Shown here: positions 1 through 11,470 of the stretch, one piece after another
Layout of the letters: each line of letters opens with the position of its first letter
How positions within the stretch are numbered: the first letter of the stretch is position 1
From: Ganoderma boninense
Taxonomy: Eukaryota > Basidiomycota > Agaricomycetes > Polyporales > Polyporaceae
Length of the DNA stretch: 64,000 bases
NCBI GenBank assembly: GCA_002900995.3
Contig: CM035304.1
Coordinates: 3,915,612 to 3,979,611, forward strand
Direction of reading: 5' to 3'
The notes under the pieces: generated by a model
The model's database searches: none
Seen by the model: the letters and a program-made list of their open reading frames with translations, nothing else
What the model was told of the DNA's origin: nothing
Translations under genes and position numbers: made by a program

Positions 1-460
1 GACTATAGGGGCATACAGTCCTTTGCGCACTATCCTGTATGTCCCTACAGAGTCTTACCAAATTCTACAGGAGTCCGTGAGGTGCTTACGATGCCCTACC
101 AACCTTACAGATGATTACTCGACGCTGCAGATCCTTGCAGACTCACTGCCCAGTTTGCTGATGCTAGCCTTTGCCTGATTGGGCCCACTCGTCCCATGAT
201 GGCACGTGTTGTGCCAGCATAGGCGCTTTGAAGTTTGAACGTCGACCAGTCCGCCAGACAAAGACATCTTGACTCGTATTCCTTCTTTTGGCTTTCGACA
301 CATTAATTGAAAGGCGCCATCGCAGAGAGCGCGTCATTGCTACATATGTGATGCACAAATTCCAGCGCACTATCACTGGGGCAATGTAAAAACGTCCGTA
401 TGCAGTTGGAAAAACCACCATAACATAAACATATATACATACCCAACATCCTGGCGGGAT
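1..460. other. 3' flank of the DUF6534 gene; no gene seen
   Basis: This edge segment lies downstream of the minus-strand DUF6534 gene. Short open frames occur on both strands, but none has a recognisable motif or paired splice sites. I see no RNA gene or repeat. Confidence 0.4.
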
Positions 461-2711
461 CTAGCACGACTCCTTGTCTGCGTTGATCCCAGTGATGCTC
501 GACGTCGAGAAGTCCCACTTCCGCCCCTCCATCTCTGTCGCCACGCCGATCTGGATGCTAGTAGTAGGCGTCTGCTCGCCCGACATCTACGAGTCGTCGA
601 TGCGGCGCCGTCAGCACCCAGCTCTACACCGGCAAAAGACTATTAACTGTGGAAGTCTCACCTGTGGGACGTTCCAAGTCTCAGCCTGCGCGCGCTGTTG
701 GGCGAAGAGGAAGATGTTCGGGTTGGAGGTGGTGGGGTTGAAGACGACCGCGCTTCGGTTCGGGTCTCTGCAGTTAAGCCTGCGTTCGCAGTCGCTTCAT
801 ATTCAGCTGCATGACTTCAATATGAATGGGGTGAATGCACTTACGCAGACAGCAGTGATATTGCGTATACTATCCATAGAGACGAGACAAGATCGGATCA
901 GAGGGCTAACCTACCAGAATATAGTTCAAATTGACACCTACGGCGCTGGGCGATCGTGCTGAATACGAGATAAGGAGAGTTGGATATGGTCATTGGGGTC
1001 GTTCCCAAGCTCTATAGTGTCGAAAAATACTGAATATGTGGCAAAATGGAAGTCCCGTTCCGTCACTTACAATAAAGAAGGCGAGCGCATTGAATATGCT
1101 GCGATCCAGATGTTGAGCAGAGATGTCAGCCTCGAACGCAACGTAGACAGTACCAGTGCAGCACCCCTGTTCGAGGCCATCAGCAAAGCTTCAAGACAAC
1201 GAGGATGGCCCACACACCTGTGTTCACAATGTAAACGGTGAAAAGGTCCAGCTTGGACTCGGTTCTGGAATGGAATGTCAGCACGAGTGGTGAGGGGGAT
1301 GTTCTGAAAACGCACTTACTTCTTGACCCCAGCGCGGCTACTATGCAGCACAGTGATGAGCGCACTCGTAAACATCATGTCCGCAATGAGCGGCACCGCC
1401 AACGCCGACACAACAAGATCCTATGGAGACGTCGTTTCAAAGCTGGGGTCAGCGGAGCGGGAAGTACGAACGCGAAGGATCTGTGTCAGTTTCCAAAGCA
1501 TGTCGACATGTCTGTCTGATGTGAGACTGCCATAATGGACATGTGAGATCTTTTCCATGCGTCAGTTAATCGGAGGAACTCACGATAGGTACGCCGCGGC
1601 TGAATAGACAAGGTGAACAATAGCACCCAAAGATATATGAACTGACAGAAGGCGTACCAATGCATAGAGCTAGATGCGGAGGTGTAAACGTATGCTCGCC
1701 ATCAAAGTGCCACAGGGAGAGAACGCACCGATCTCTCCGATGAGCAAGAGAACCTGATTGATTCATCCAATGCATTCAGTGGCCTCCCTTAGCAGGAGAT
1801 CGCAGAGGACTCACCGCGAACGCCACAATTACCCGATAGAAACCTCCCACTTCGACTCTATGTCAGTGACCCGTGCATATTATTGCAGTTTGAGACTTAC
1901 ACAGATATACTCGGCGAGCAAAGAAGCTGGTCAAGAAGACGTCAGAGTCGCTACAACAGCATTTCACGACAAAGCAACTTGAACCCACATTTGTGAAACT
2001 AGCACTATGGCACTCTGCGATGCAATCAGTTCATCAGAAATGACGGGCTCCAAATCGGCCGCGCTCACCGAGACCACCGAAATAGACTAGGCACGCATGA
2101 CTCGGTCAAAGTTCCGGTCGCACGACGGACAACATAGATTTGCGCACGTTCAAAGACCTGAAACAGCTACCATGAGAGGGAGACTTGCGAAGCGGAAGTA
2201 AATAGGCATGACGTGACGTACCAGACACCCGCTGACAGCGTTGTCGAGTCGAAGAAGTGGGTAACCATCAGGTAGTAGCTACGGTGTGGCTCGGTGAGAC
2301 CAGACAAGCATCGCATCGGACCACGACACGCACCAGGAGTGCATGCCGAACACGGTATGGACGGTTTGCAAAGTCCTTAACAAGCGATCATGAGAACCCC
2401 GCTGCACATTCCATCGAGCATGCCACTTCTTACATGCCTAGCACCACCTGCGAAGAGATGAGAAGTGGCTGGTTATTTTGCGAAAGCGGACTCACCAGTA
2501 CGCGTATGAATCGCGAATCCGAAGGAAAGAGCCGAAAATATCGGTACAACTGGTGGACGGCAAGCCCGTACAGACTGTGCCGTCGTGAGTCCAGTACCCT
2601 CAGCAGCTGTATGACGACTTACATGAGCCCAAAGAATGTCTGGAGCAGGTCATTTCCCAGCGCTGTCTTGGCCGAAGATAGATTCACCTGAGTGCTGAGG
2701 GTCAGGTCCAT
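461..2711 (-). CDS. DUF6534 family seven-helix membrane protein, copy 1
   Basis: The gene starts at ATG 2711 (MDLTLSTQVNL), runs through many small exons and stops with TAG at 461-463. The first exons splice to LYGLAVHQLYRYFRLFPSD and then VVLGM, TLQTVHTVFGMH, YYLMVTHFF, SISVVSSAIVLVSQ and FFARR. Later exons give DLVVSALAVPLIADMMFTSA, ESKLDLFTVYIVNTG and a tail with AQAETWNVPQ. This is the layout of the basidiomycete DUF6534 family: a hydrophobic multi-helix core, the FFARR(V/A)Y loop, an (S/T)ES+LD..VIYIVNTG helix and a hydrophilic cytoplasmic tail. Family function is unknown; a membrane receptor or transporter role is only a guess. Exons of 14 nt (2434-2447) and 10 nt (2148-2157) are needed to keep the frame, and the same sizes recur in the copy at 50385-52762. 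Exon boundaries between about 760 and 1200 are the least certain. Confidence 0.75.
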
Positions 2712-2981
2712 GACTGCCGTGGACAAGATCGTTAAGACGTTGACGAGTTGGTGATGGGGATCGGAGCACAATCCCTCGGCGACAGCGGGTGTCTATATGT
2801 ATGCTCGGGGACCGTGGTAGAATCAGCGGCGCAAAAACCTTGTCGAACAGCTTAACGAGAATCGGCCGTTGTATCGTAAACCTTGAGAGCTGGAGACACC
2901 GTGGCAATGCTTGGACGCCAAACTTTCCTGGGAGCGGGAGATGAGTCGATAAACATGGGGGAGACGCAGGCAAGTGCGTGG

Positions 2982-3047
2982 TGGACCACACCATGCGGTG
3001 ATTACTATGTGTCAAATCCGGGAGGCGAACCACACAGGTGTGGTCCA
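2982..3047. repeat. Inverted repeat with three GGTGTGGT/ACCACACC half-sites
   Basis: TGGACCACACC at 2982-2992 is the exact reverse complement of GGTGTGGTCCA at 3037-3047. The second arm is itself preceded by ACCACAC, giving a near-palindrome. The spacing of about 44 nt would allow a cruciform or paired protein sites. Purpose unknown. Confidence 0.5.
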
Positions 3048-3884
3048 TCATCTGCAGCACCTCGCGTTTGAGCAAGCCTTGGGTGGGAAGGATTCCGCTG
3101 GGAAGCGTCTAAGTGATTTGCCGGCATGGGAACGCCTACCACGAGTCTCCCAGGCCGGACGCCATTCAGGCAGAGGGGTCTTCGGGTTGGGGAGATCGGC
3201 GATGTCGTGCTACGAGCAGCGGCTGTACTGCGGGCTCATGTTTCCTGTTTCTCAATGGAAATGCCCTCTCAGCGACCGGGATTGGGTCATGGCGCTCGAT
3301 GATTGAACCTTCTGTCAACCGTGTGACGCTACCGAATGGGCGTCGCAGCTACTTAGGAGAGGTCGACCCAGAAGGGAGACAATAGTGAGATCCGCTGCGG
3401 TGCTCCTGAGTTCGAGGATAATCAGCTGAATCCACAAGGCGCAAGCTGGCGGATGTTTCGTCAGTGGTGGCTGTACATGAACAGATCGAGTAGTAGTTTG
3501 ACTCACAGAACATTGGCCAACATGGCAGCCGGCATTGGAAGTGCTGTGAAGGAGCCACATGCGCCAGGCGTACTGTGGACTTGCATGAAGACATTGACTG
3601 GAGACCGGAAACATCATGTTCGTCGGAGCCAACGAGAGCGCTGGCACGGGGGCCGGCTGTGTCGGAGTGTGGATAAATAATCGGAGAAAGACATTTTTGA
3701 TGCGAGATAGGCTCTGAAATATATACTCCGACTCTCCGATGACATCTCCGTTCGACGGCGAATTAAGTGGAACCGTCTTGAACGCTTTCCTGCATACCAA
3801 CTCCTAAGCTAATGACGAAAGGACCCGCCCAACTGACGTTCCGCCGCCGTAATGCACTGGCTTCATTTCTCTCTCCCGCTCACA

Positions 3885-3890
3885 TATAAG
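3885..3890 (+). promoter_or_regulatory. TATA-like element of DUF6697 copy 1
   Basis: TATAAG lies 48 nt before the proposed ATG at 3938, after a short CT-rich run. Position and sequence fit a fungal TATA element. This is inferred from sequence only. Confidence 0.4.
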
Positions 3891-3937
3891 TGGGGAGGGT
3901 GTCAACGTTCATTTCGCTCATTCTCCAAGTTTTCGAC

Positions 3938-5531
3938 ATGGCTAGCGATGCAATTCGCCTCCTTGAGATTCAGTTGGAGGTCCACAAGCGCAGCATCCGT
4001 GAGAAGTGTCAAAGGGTAGATGAGCTAGAGGCACGCAACATCGACCTGGAAGCTCAAGTCGGCCACCTGAAGGAAGTCATTGCCAGGCAACAGACCCAGT
4101 CGAAGGACAGACCTCGGCCGCCGACTGATTTGAATGTGGGTCGATCTCGTCTTCCATCTTCAACTCGTTGTCCATTCTCATCGGTGTCTGCTTCTAACGC
4201 AGAGTAAACGTGAATCAGACCACGGTCTGCAGCGCGACATCGACAGCCGCCCGGCCTCCAAGAGACGCAGAGTTGGCCCACAGGAGGCCGTTCAACCTCG
4301 TTCCTCGAATAGCAGTCACGTCACTAGTCGTCCTGGCGTACACAGTGCTATCTGTGAGATCTTAACTTTACCTTCAACGTATGGCAAGTGAATCCTCTAA
4401 CTTTCGCGCCTAGCCGACGTTCGCAATCCTAACCGCGACAGCCATGGAACTTCACCACCTCCTGTCGACCAAACCCCTGAACACGTTCCCAGCAACTCGA
4501 ATCCGCCCACGAGCCAGCTGCTGCCTCATTACCCAGATTGCCACGCCGTGAAACACTGGGGTCAGGTTCACGCGCTCACAAACGCGTAAACCTATCCACT
4601 GAGCTGGCGTATCCAGTCGAGGACCCAGGCTCAGAATCGGACCCGAGCTACGAACCCGAAGACGAAGACGATGCACTCCCTACGCCGGTATGTCTCTCCC
4701 TGCACCCCTCGCACTACATCCATCCCACCCTCTGACTTTTCCGTCCGCCAGGCCACCCGGCGCGGGAAATCCCCCAATCCTGCCCTCGCAGCGCGCCTCG
4801 CGGCCATCGAGTCGTTCGCACACGGCGTCGTCGCGGAAGACCTTCTTTCCTCCACAGCGGAGCGGCAAACGCTCGGGCGGCGGCTCAACTGCAAAGGAAG
4901 CGGGACCGTCGTGTGCAGGAACGACGGGAGAGACTTCCTGTTCCCGCCGCGCAAGCTGCACCCGTACGCGCCAGCGACGCAGGGCGCCCCAGGGCTGTTC
5001 TTCTCTGCGCTCCTCGACACGTGGACGCTCTCGGGCGAGCACGAGGTGTTCGTGGGCCTCGCGCCGGCCAAGTACAAGTACATGGGCAAGTATGCGCTGC
5101 AGAAGATGAGCCCGCTCGACTCGGCGGAGTTCAAGTCGCTGCCGCGCGGGGTACGTCCGGGTCGACTTCCCGTCTCCGTTTTTGCGGACGGTCGCTGATC
5201 GCATGCATTGGTACCTAGGCGAAGTCACATTGGGGCGACGAAATTATGAGGTTGAAGAAGTATGGCCCCATCCGGAAGAGCATCATCCAGAGGGGGATCT
5301 ACAGTAGCACCCTCGATGCACAAGACATCATTGCGGCGTACGAGCAGGGAGACGAGGTGAGCGGTCGGTTTTCTATATTAGAATCTTCTTCCCTACGTTC
5401 CTCGCCTACGGTGGCTGATAAATTTCTGTATGACACAGAAGTTGTTCGTATGGAGGATGAAATGTATTGGGTTTGACTACAGCTTGCTGCGCCAGGCAAC
5501 AAGTGTTCCGTCCGATCAGGGGCATCGCTAG
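3938..5531 (+). CDS. DUF6697 protein with N-terminal coiled coil, copy 1
   Basis: The ATG at 3938 opens an exon encoding a heptad-rich coiled coil (residues about 1-55, containing EARNIDLEAQVGHLKEVIA). A basic, serine-rich linker follows (PASKRRRVGPQ), then an acidic stretch (SDPSYEPEDEDD). The conserved C-terminal domain contains RDFLFPPRKLHPY, HEVFVGLAPAKYKYMGKY, a charged helix exon (AKSHWGDEIMRLKKYG), TLDAQDIIAAYEQGDE and a last exon KLFVWRMKCIGFDYSLLRQ before TAG at 5529-5531. Two other genes in the window (39528-41656 and 45346-47265) share this order. These features match the basidiomycete DUF6697 family, whose role is unknown. The KRRR cluster and coiled coil would suit a nuclear, self-associating protein, but that is inference. 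About six introns of 50-70 nt are needed; the segment 4320-4700 is the hardest to splice. Confidence 0.75.
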
Positions 5532-6417
5532 TGAGGGCGTCAGGGAGTCCATACCGTGTCCTCGTTTCTGTTTTCTTGCCATGAAGACGGAGTTCCATGG
5601 AGGGACCAAATTCCGTCGTATCACGCATGTACCTATGGATTTACAACATCATTCATACGTCGAACACTTTCGAGTCGACGTAGCGCCACGTTGCAGAGAA
5701 GAAAGGGGAGCCGACTGCAATGGAGCAACGATAGCCGTCGATTTGCCGGTCGCAAGGCGTTCCTACAAGAGACTAATATGCCGGGGTCTCACTCACGCGC
5801 AGCATACTATTATACGCATTTATACGAAGGTGTTCTTACCGGTCCTGAAGTTTTTTAGGTGTGGTGGGGGAAAGAAGGGCTGACGATCAAAGGCTCGGCT
5901 CTGCCGGAATGTTCGGATGCACAGCCACCACTTGAAACCATCCTTTTCACATTCTTGCTGCCAATAGGCTGTTGGGACCTAGTTGTTGCATCTTATTCTA
6001 TAAGTCTAGAGTTGGTCTTCTCATTGGAACGTTCCAAGCTGTCAGCCGTTCACCTAAAATCTCGCCTCAGACTCGTTGTCCGAGGCCAAGCCGTGTGTGC
6101 CGTGTGCCCAACACTGTCCGAGCTATAAACAATGCCGATTGCCAACGAATATAATGAAGGTGCATACAGGCTTCGGAAGAGGCTGGGTACTTGTCATCCA
6201 ATCGAGTTCTCGTGATCGCAGCTTGAATACTAGGCGCGGTTCTCTCGAGGGGACTGTATCAAGGTAGCACAACATTCGGTGCGCATATCTCATACAGTGA
6301 ATTGGAATGTACATTCATTCGTGTCAATAGCCTTCCTTTACGCAGCAGCCATGCGGGGAAGAGAAATGTTGGAAACACCAGAAGCAAGGACTCATGCGAG
6401 AGGTCCAGTTATCATGA
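5532..6417. other. Convergent intergenic region
   Basis: This segment separates the 3' ends of the DUF6697 gene (+) and the amino-acid permease gene (-). Short open frames on both strands lack recognisable motifs. No repeat or RNA gene was seen. Confidence 0.45.
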
Positions 6418-9083
6418 TCATGCGTGCGTGTCAGTCGATCTTTTTGGCCGAGAACTATAACAACCGGGGTTCAGCTCCACCGACTCCCAGTCGACAACTA
6501 CGCGCGCGGAGACACGTACCACCGCTACCACTGTGCCATCGCTGAGTTTTTCCTTCCGAGGGACGAACTTGTACCCGAACCATTTTGGCGCAACGCGCCA
6601 CAACCCCCAGTATATGACCCCAGATGCTATGACCGCGATGCCGACCAGGCAGTATCTGGTAATGCAAGGATCAACAATATGAATCGGCGAGAGTCAGGGT
6701 ACACATACAGGTAGTATGGCAGGGGAGGAGTGTCGCCGACGCCGTTTTCCGGCCGGAGGAACGGTGCGATGATCACTGTCGGTACAGGAACAAAGTTACA
6801 CCTAGTCCGAAAATTCCCGGAAACTTGAGACATACAGAATGCCGCTGCTGCCAGGAAAAACACGCCCATCGGTAACCAGACTGTTGACGTACGCTTCAGT
6901 ATGTTTTCGAGACTGCTTGCAGAAACAACAACAAGGCAGTCGAGTCGATACACGAACCTTTGAAAGGGCGGGGAGCGTTGGGCCGGCGGTATCTGAGCCA
7001 GAAGAGGCCGATGACGACGAAGAAATTGACGATTTGCTGGGGGTAGCCTTCGATGTCAATGACGAAGGGATATGCGACCGCAGGTGGTGGCCCGATGATG
7101 ACGATAACCTGACGGGACTCGTCAGAATGACCACTACGCTGCTAGTAACGATAACAGAAATGAGCGCACCGAGGGGATCGTGTGGATGATGAGCCCGAGC
7201 AAAGGAGATTTTCCGGTTGGCCAGTTTGATGCCCAGAGCTTGTTACCGAAAGGAAGAGGGATGCCCTCCTTGGCAAGCTCTTGGTTGACGCGCGCCGCAG
7301 CGAATGCCTGAAGAAAGTGCAGTCCCGGGTTATTCGACAGCAGGGTTTCAAGTTGTCGAGAGTCCCCGAACACGTACGACGGTCATTACAACCTTAACGG
7401 TTCACCTCAGCATTGGCGGGTGCATGAGCATTACGCAAGTGGGACTTACTCTGTCGCGAATAAGGTGTGGGCATCACCACAACCCTATTAGCGCTGAGTT
7501 TGGAATATTTCCTCCGGACGGACTTACCCTAGGGCACTGCGGTGCGAATCAGAACTGCATTTTTAGCAAGAAGTGAGCTTTTGATTCACCTGAGTGCGAC
7601 GGAAACAGTGAGTGCCTTCTGTGCCTTCTCGCCGAACACGTTGTGAAAGAATAGGCTGGCAACTGTGACACCAGACTCTACAATCTCCTGTTTCGTGGCT
7701 GCGCTACATTTCGGTGATGGTCCAGTTCTCGCTTCGTCAGTGTCAAGCGGGGAATGCATGTAGCTACTTACGCAAAGAAAGCGATATTAGCAAGGAAGTA
7801 TAACATGGTGCTGATACTAAGACCAAGAGGACCGGCGATCTTCAGTGTCCGAATAGGGTTCTTCACGTTATTGAGGACGTAGTTCACATTTGACCATCCG
7901 TCGTACGCGTGCAGTACTTTGAACATCGCAGTGGCGTACTGAAATCCATTCCGTGTCAACCGTAACGAAAGGTCAGGTAATGTGTGCAGATATAAACCCA
8001 CGTCATTACTGCTGCTAGAGCTTCCAGCGAAGACGTTATGGAAATTCGCATGTGGATTTTGGACAGCGGTTTTCCCCGCCAAAACCGCCCAACCGGTGAA
8101 AGATATGAAAAGGAGAATGACGATCTTGAAGACATTCAGAGCCTAACACGCGTCTGTTAGATGTACGGGAAGGCGGCTGGTGTCTCTGTACTCACGTTCA
8201 TGAGCCATATACCCAACTTCGGAGTGAGACCGTGGATTAAAATCACGAACAGGGACACTGTACCGAGCGTACCATGAACATATTGTAGGGCCTGAAAATG
8301 AGATTAACAGACCTGAAAGCGCGATCCCACGAGTAACCCATCGATCTGCATCCCGCCCAGCAGTGATAAGAATGCTATTTAGACAACTTCAATCTTGTGA
8401 AACTGCCGGGACCCGGGATACATAAGGCTCACTTTTGTGCAAAAACCTTAACAAGTCATGTCATTGGTCAGCACAGAGGCCATTGATTTTGGATCTAGAC
8501 TCACAATACAGCTGGAAGCGTTGAAACCAAGGATGATGGCGTTGAACGCGAAGAGAACGGTGACGAGATATTTCGGTTTCGTGTACACGGCCTCGAGGTA
8601 CACCTTCTCACCCCCGGAGCGCGGGAACATTGTCCCCAGCTCGAGCCAGATGAAGAGCCCGCAAATCGATATGAAGAATCCGAGGAGCCAGAGCATGAGA
8701 GACGCGCCGACGGATCCCACAGATCCAAGGATAGACGACGGGGTAGAGAAGATGGCCGTCCCAATCATCCGTCCGATCCTGTACAAAGACGCGCATAAGA
8801 ACCATGGTCAACAATCTGGCGTTCACTTACACGAGGAGTGTGCACGTAAAGACACCCATATGACGTCCGCCACCCCCTGCAGCATCTAGTAGCACGATTA
8901 GTAAGTTTGGGTGCACGGACATAAAACATAATCGCACGCACCTTCCTCCAAGGATAATCCTCCGACACTGAGATCGTAGTTGGCTTCACCTACGACATGA
9001 GGTTCCGAATAGTCATCTCCGGCTGGTCTCTCTTTGACATCCACCTGTCCCTGCGGAACAGAATGCTTTGAATTTTTTCCCAT
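6418..9083 (-). CDS. APC-superfamily amino-acid permease, MUP1/LAT type
   Basis: The protein starts at ATG 9083 with a hydrophilic cytosolic tail (MGKNSKHSVPQGQVDVKE). Helix 1 carries the family's substrate-binding signature IGRMIGTAIFSTPSS, followed by WLELGTMFPRSGGEKVYLEA. Later exons encode ALNVFKIVILLFISFTGWAV and then the hallmark HAYDGWSNVNYVLNNVKNP with RTLKIAGPLGL. ARVNQELAKEGI, an IVNFFVVIGLFWLRYRRP helix, VWLPMGVFFLAAAAF and VIIAPFLRPENGVGD complete about 12 helices. The C-terminus includes FGYKFVPRKEKLSDGTVV. These motifs match fungal high-affinity methionine permease-like and L-type transporters of the plasma membrane. Substrate cannot be fixed from sequence. The gene has about ten introns. 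The last reading (VRVSARVVVDWES to the stop at 6418) is longer than usual for the family, so a short final intron may be missed. Confidence 0.85.
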
Positions 9084-9906
9084 CGAAGATCGCGAACCTC
9101 TGCAGAGATGATGTGTTGTGAGGAGACGGATTAGTGGATGGTCGAAGCCGGCGAGGGGGGCGACCCGGAAGGGCTAACCTGACCAGGTGTATAAGAAGCT
9201 CTGGATCCGTCCGTGGGATGCGAGAGAACGTCCATCGGCTCAGTGTTCAAAAGTTCTATCAATATCTTCACGGACTCTATGCCAGTGGGGGAAAGAGGCG
9301 GAAAACGAAGCCACTTTCTTCAGCACAGTAGTGCGCCACAGTAAGACAGCTGATCGTAAGTTCGACCTGGATGACGAGAGGAGTCTGTTGGTGCGGGACT
9401 TTGACCGTAAGTTGCCTACGTCACAGAGACTGGTAAATCACGCACCGAGAAGGCAGAGTGATGGATCTTCACTCCAAACACCTCTATCGTATTGAAGGTA
9501 CACTTGCCATGATTTGCTTAGTACTCACATGCATGAAGGGCCAGATGCTTGTGTCACCCGTTAAAGTGTGGGATACGGAAGCAGGATGGAAGCGCCCGAA
9601 GGTGGCTTCGCTCGGCATAGGCAGCCGCTGCGGTCAGATGCTACCAAATGTTCACAACTCCTCCTCGAGTTGCCTGCACAAATGGTGACCGAGTTCCGGA
9701 TGTTAAATTGAAAGCATCTAAGTAAACCGCCCCAATTTGTGAGCTGGAAGACATGACTGAACCCGATTGTGGTCTACCCGTTGTGGTTGATCTAAAGTCC
9801 GTAGGACGCCGTGGCCCATTACCGTCAATACCGAACTTCAAGCTTAGGTAGAAAATCCTGATAGCGCTGAGAGAGGATCGCTGTTAACGCGAACTCGTCT
9901 AGGCCA
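9084..9906. other. Intergenic region upstream of the permease
   Basis: This interval should contain the permease promoter and the 3' flank of the TPR gene. Small open frames on both strands have no family motif. Nothing further seen. Confidence 0.45.
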
Positions 9907-11470
9907 TCACAGGGAGTCAATGGTAACGTCAGGCCCTAAAATCGTCTTCAGTTGGGCTTCTGCGCGACGGCGGAACTCCGCAACATGACGAGCACGTTTG
10001 TCACCATCTTCGTTCTTGAACTTCTCAAGACAAAACGTCCGGAGAGCGTCCGCCTAAATACAACACATCAGTCCCTGCTGACAAACGGCAAATGGTAGGT
10101 GCATCACTGTGTCTGGGAAGCCGCCGTATGCTTCGACGAGGGCGTCGTTGAGTCCCTTTTCGGAGACAAAGTTCGGTTTCATGAGCGCACTGGTGAGCGC
10201 ATCGATTGCGTCCTCGTTGCGCGACAAGATCAACAAAGCTTTCGCCTTGCGATAGTACCTATAGAATAGTCAGCCTGAATACTGAACCCTGCCAATCAGG
10301 AGACACTGACGCTTTAGCATACTCGCAGTCTTCCTCGATCGCCCTTTCGGCGTCTGCAAGCGCCTTATGTGCGTCTTGACCGTCCCCGGGAAGCAACCAC
10401 GAAGCTGCGCGGTTCGAGAAGCATACCGCCTCGATCGCCTTGATCTTCACCAGTTCCGCGTCCGTCGGCTTCTGAGACTCGGCGTCGAGAAGACAGTCGA
10501 TGGCCTTATTATAATGCTGGATGGCTTTCTTGCGGTCCTTGTTGACGAACGCGCGGTTACCGCGCTCCTTCTCCTGCTCGGCATCTCGAATACCATTTTT
10601 GACACCTGCGATGTTCATCTCGTGGACGCCGTTTGCTACTTCCTCCTCTTCCTCGCTGTCACACGCGTGTATCAGATGAAACTTGGCTGCTCATGAAATG
10701 TTACAACTCACCGCGTCTCGATACGCCAGGTGAAGGGGTGAGGGAACGAGTCGAGGAACGGTTTCAGGACAGGAAGATGCTGCTGGAGCTTGCGCGCTAC
10801 GAGCAGGAATTCAGGGAGCTGAGGGCGGAGTGGTGGAATCGGGTTCGCCATAGCCTTTTGTATCGCCCTATAGACAGGATGATTGTAATGGAGTCTCTGG
10901 GGATGAGCGTGGCCAGACGTACTGTAACACAAAGTCCGAGGGAGGCAAACCTGGCTTGTCAGCCTGTTCGAGAATGCGGTACGAGTTCTTGTCATCATCT
11001 GCGGGACGGGAATATGTAGCTCAGATCGTCTCAGCCAGCCATGCCGATGTTTTGACGCACAAATGATGATCTGAAAGACGGGCTGGCTTCCGGGGAACTG
11101 GTCATCAGCCACTCGTCCCGTAAGTGGGTCTCCGAAGCCCATTTGCGTGAGCTGAACGACCCAAAAGGAGTCGCGCTTGATGCGGAGCGATGCGTAGTCG
11201 AAAGTGGAGAGATCGACTTGGGTTCTTCTCCTTCGCATCGGACACGGCGTTGATCACCGCTTCGAGCATGGCTGGATCCTGGCCTGAAACATGGCGCATC
11301 ATGTCGCTCAAGTCGCCTCCCTCGAATCCCTGGAGGATTTGCTGAAAAGACAAAAGGACGTAGACGAACGTTACTATACGCTGTCGCACTGGTCTTCATG
11401 GACGGTGGCTGACCTGCATCGAATCTAGCAGCTCCGGCGTCATGCCTTGTGGGACCCTTTTCCTCGACAT
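9907..11470 (-). CDS. TPR-repeat protein with a probable single-base frame break
   Basis: The proposed start is ATG 11470 (MSRKRVPQGMTPELLDSMQ); the stop is TGA at 9907-9909 after LGPDVTIDSL. The N-terminal part (QILQGFEGGDLSDMMRHV, DPAMLEAVINAVSDAKEKN) leads to a conserved-looking block, TFDYASLRIKRDSFWVVQLT and GFGDPLTGRVADDQFPGS. A linker follows, then an acidic start (EEEEEVANGVHEMN) to the TPR region: EKERGNRAFVNKDRKKAIQH, AVCFSNRAASWLL and YYRKAKALLILSRNEDAID. The TPR signature resembles co-chaperone TPRs, which use clustered Lys/Arg to bind chaperone C-termini. The true family is not recognised. DAKEKNP and DLSTFDY are in different frames with no usable intron between them. One extra C in the CCC run at 11220-11222 would restore the frame. 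The TTT|GTGCGT intron at about 11070 gives IIIYDDDKNSYRILEQ. Confidence 0.65.

Larger units (their letters stand above)
2712..3937. other. Divergent intergenic region between DUF6534 copy 1 and DUF6697 copy 1
   Basis: This 1.2 kb segment separates two divergent genes and should hold both promoters. Minus-strand open frames around 3315-3800 and 2800-3075 have no family signature and no consistent splicing that I can follow. An 11-bp perfect inverted repeat lies near 2982-3047 and a TATA-like element at 3885. Confidence 0.45.

Noticed and set aside
3315..3800. Minus-strand open frame of 161 codons upstream of DUF6534 copy 1
   Set aside because: No family motif; alternative frames in the same place are equally open, and splice sites do not give a coherent protein.
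4680..5228. Minus-strand open frame of 182 codons over DUF6697 copy 1
   Set aside because: Arg/Glu-rich shadow opposite the conserved DUF6697 exon; no motif of its own.
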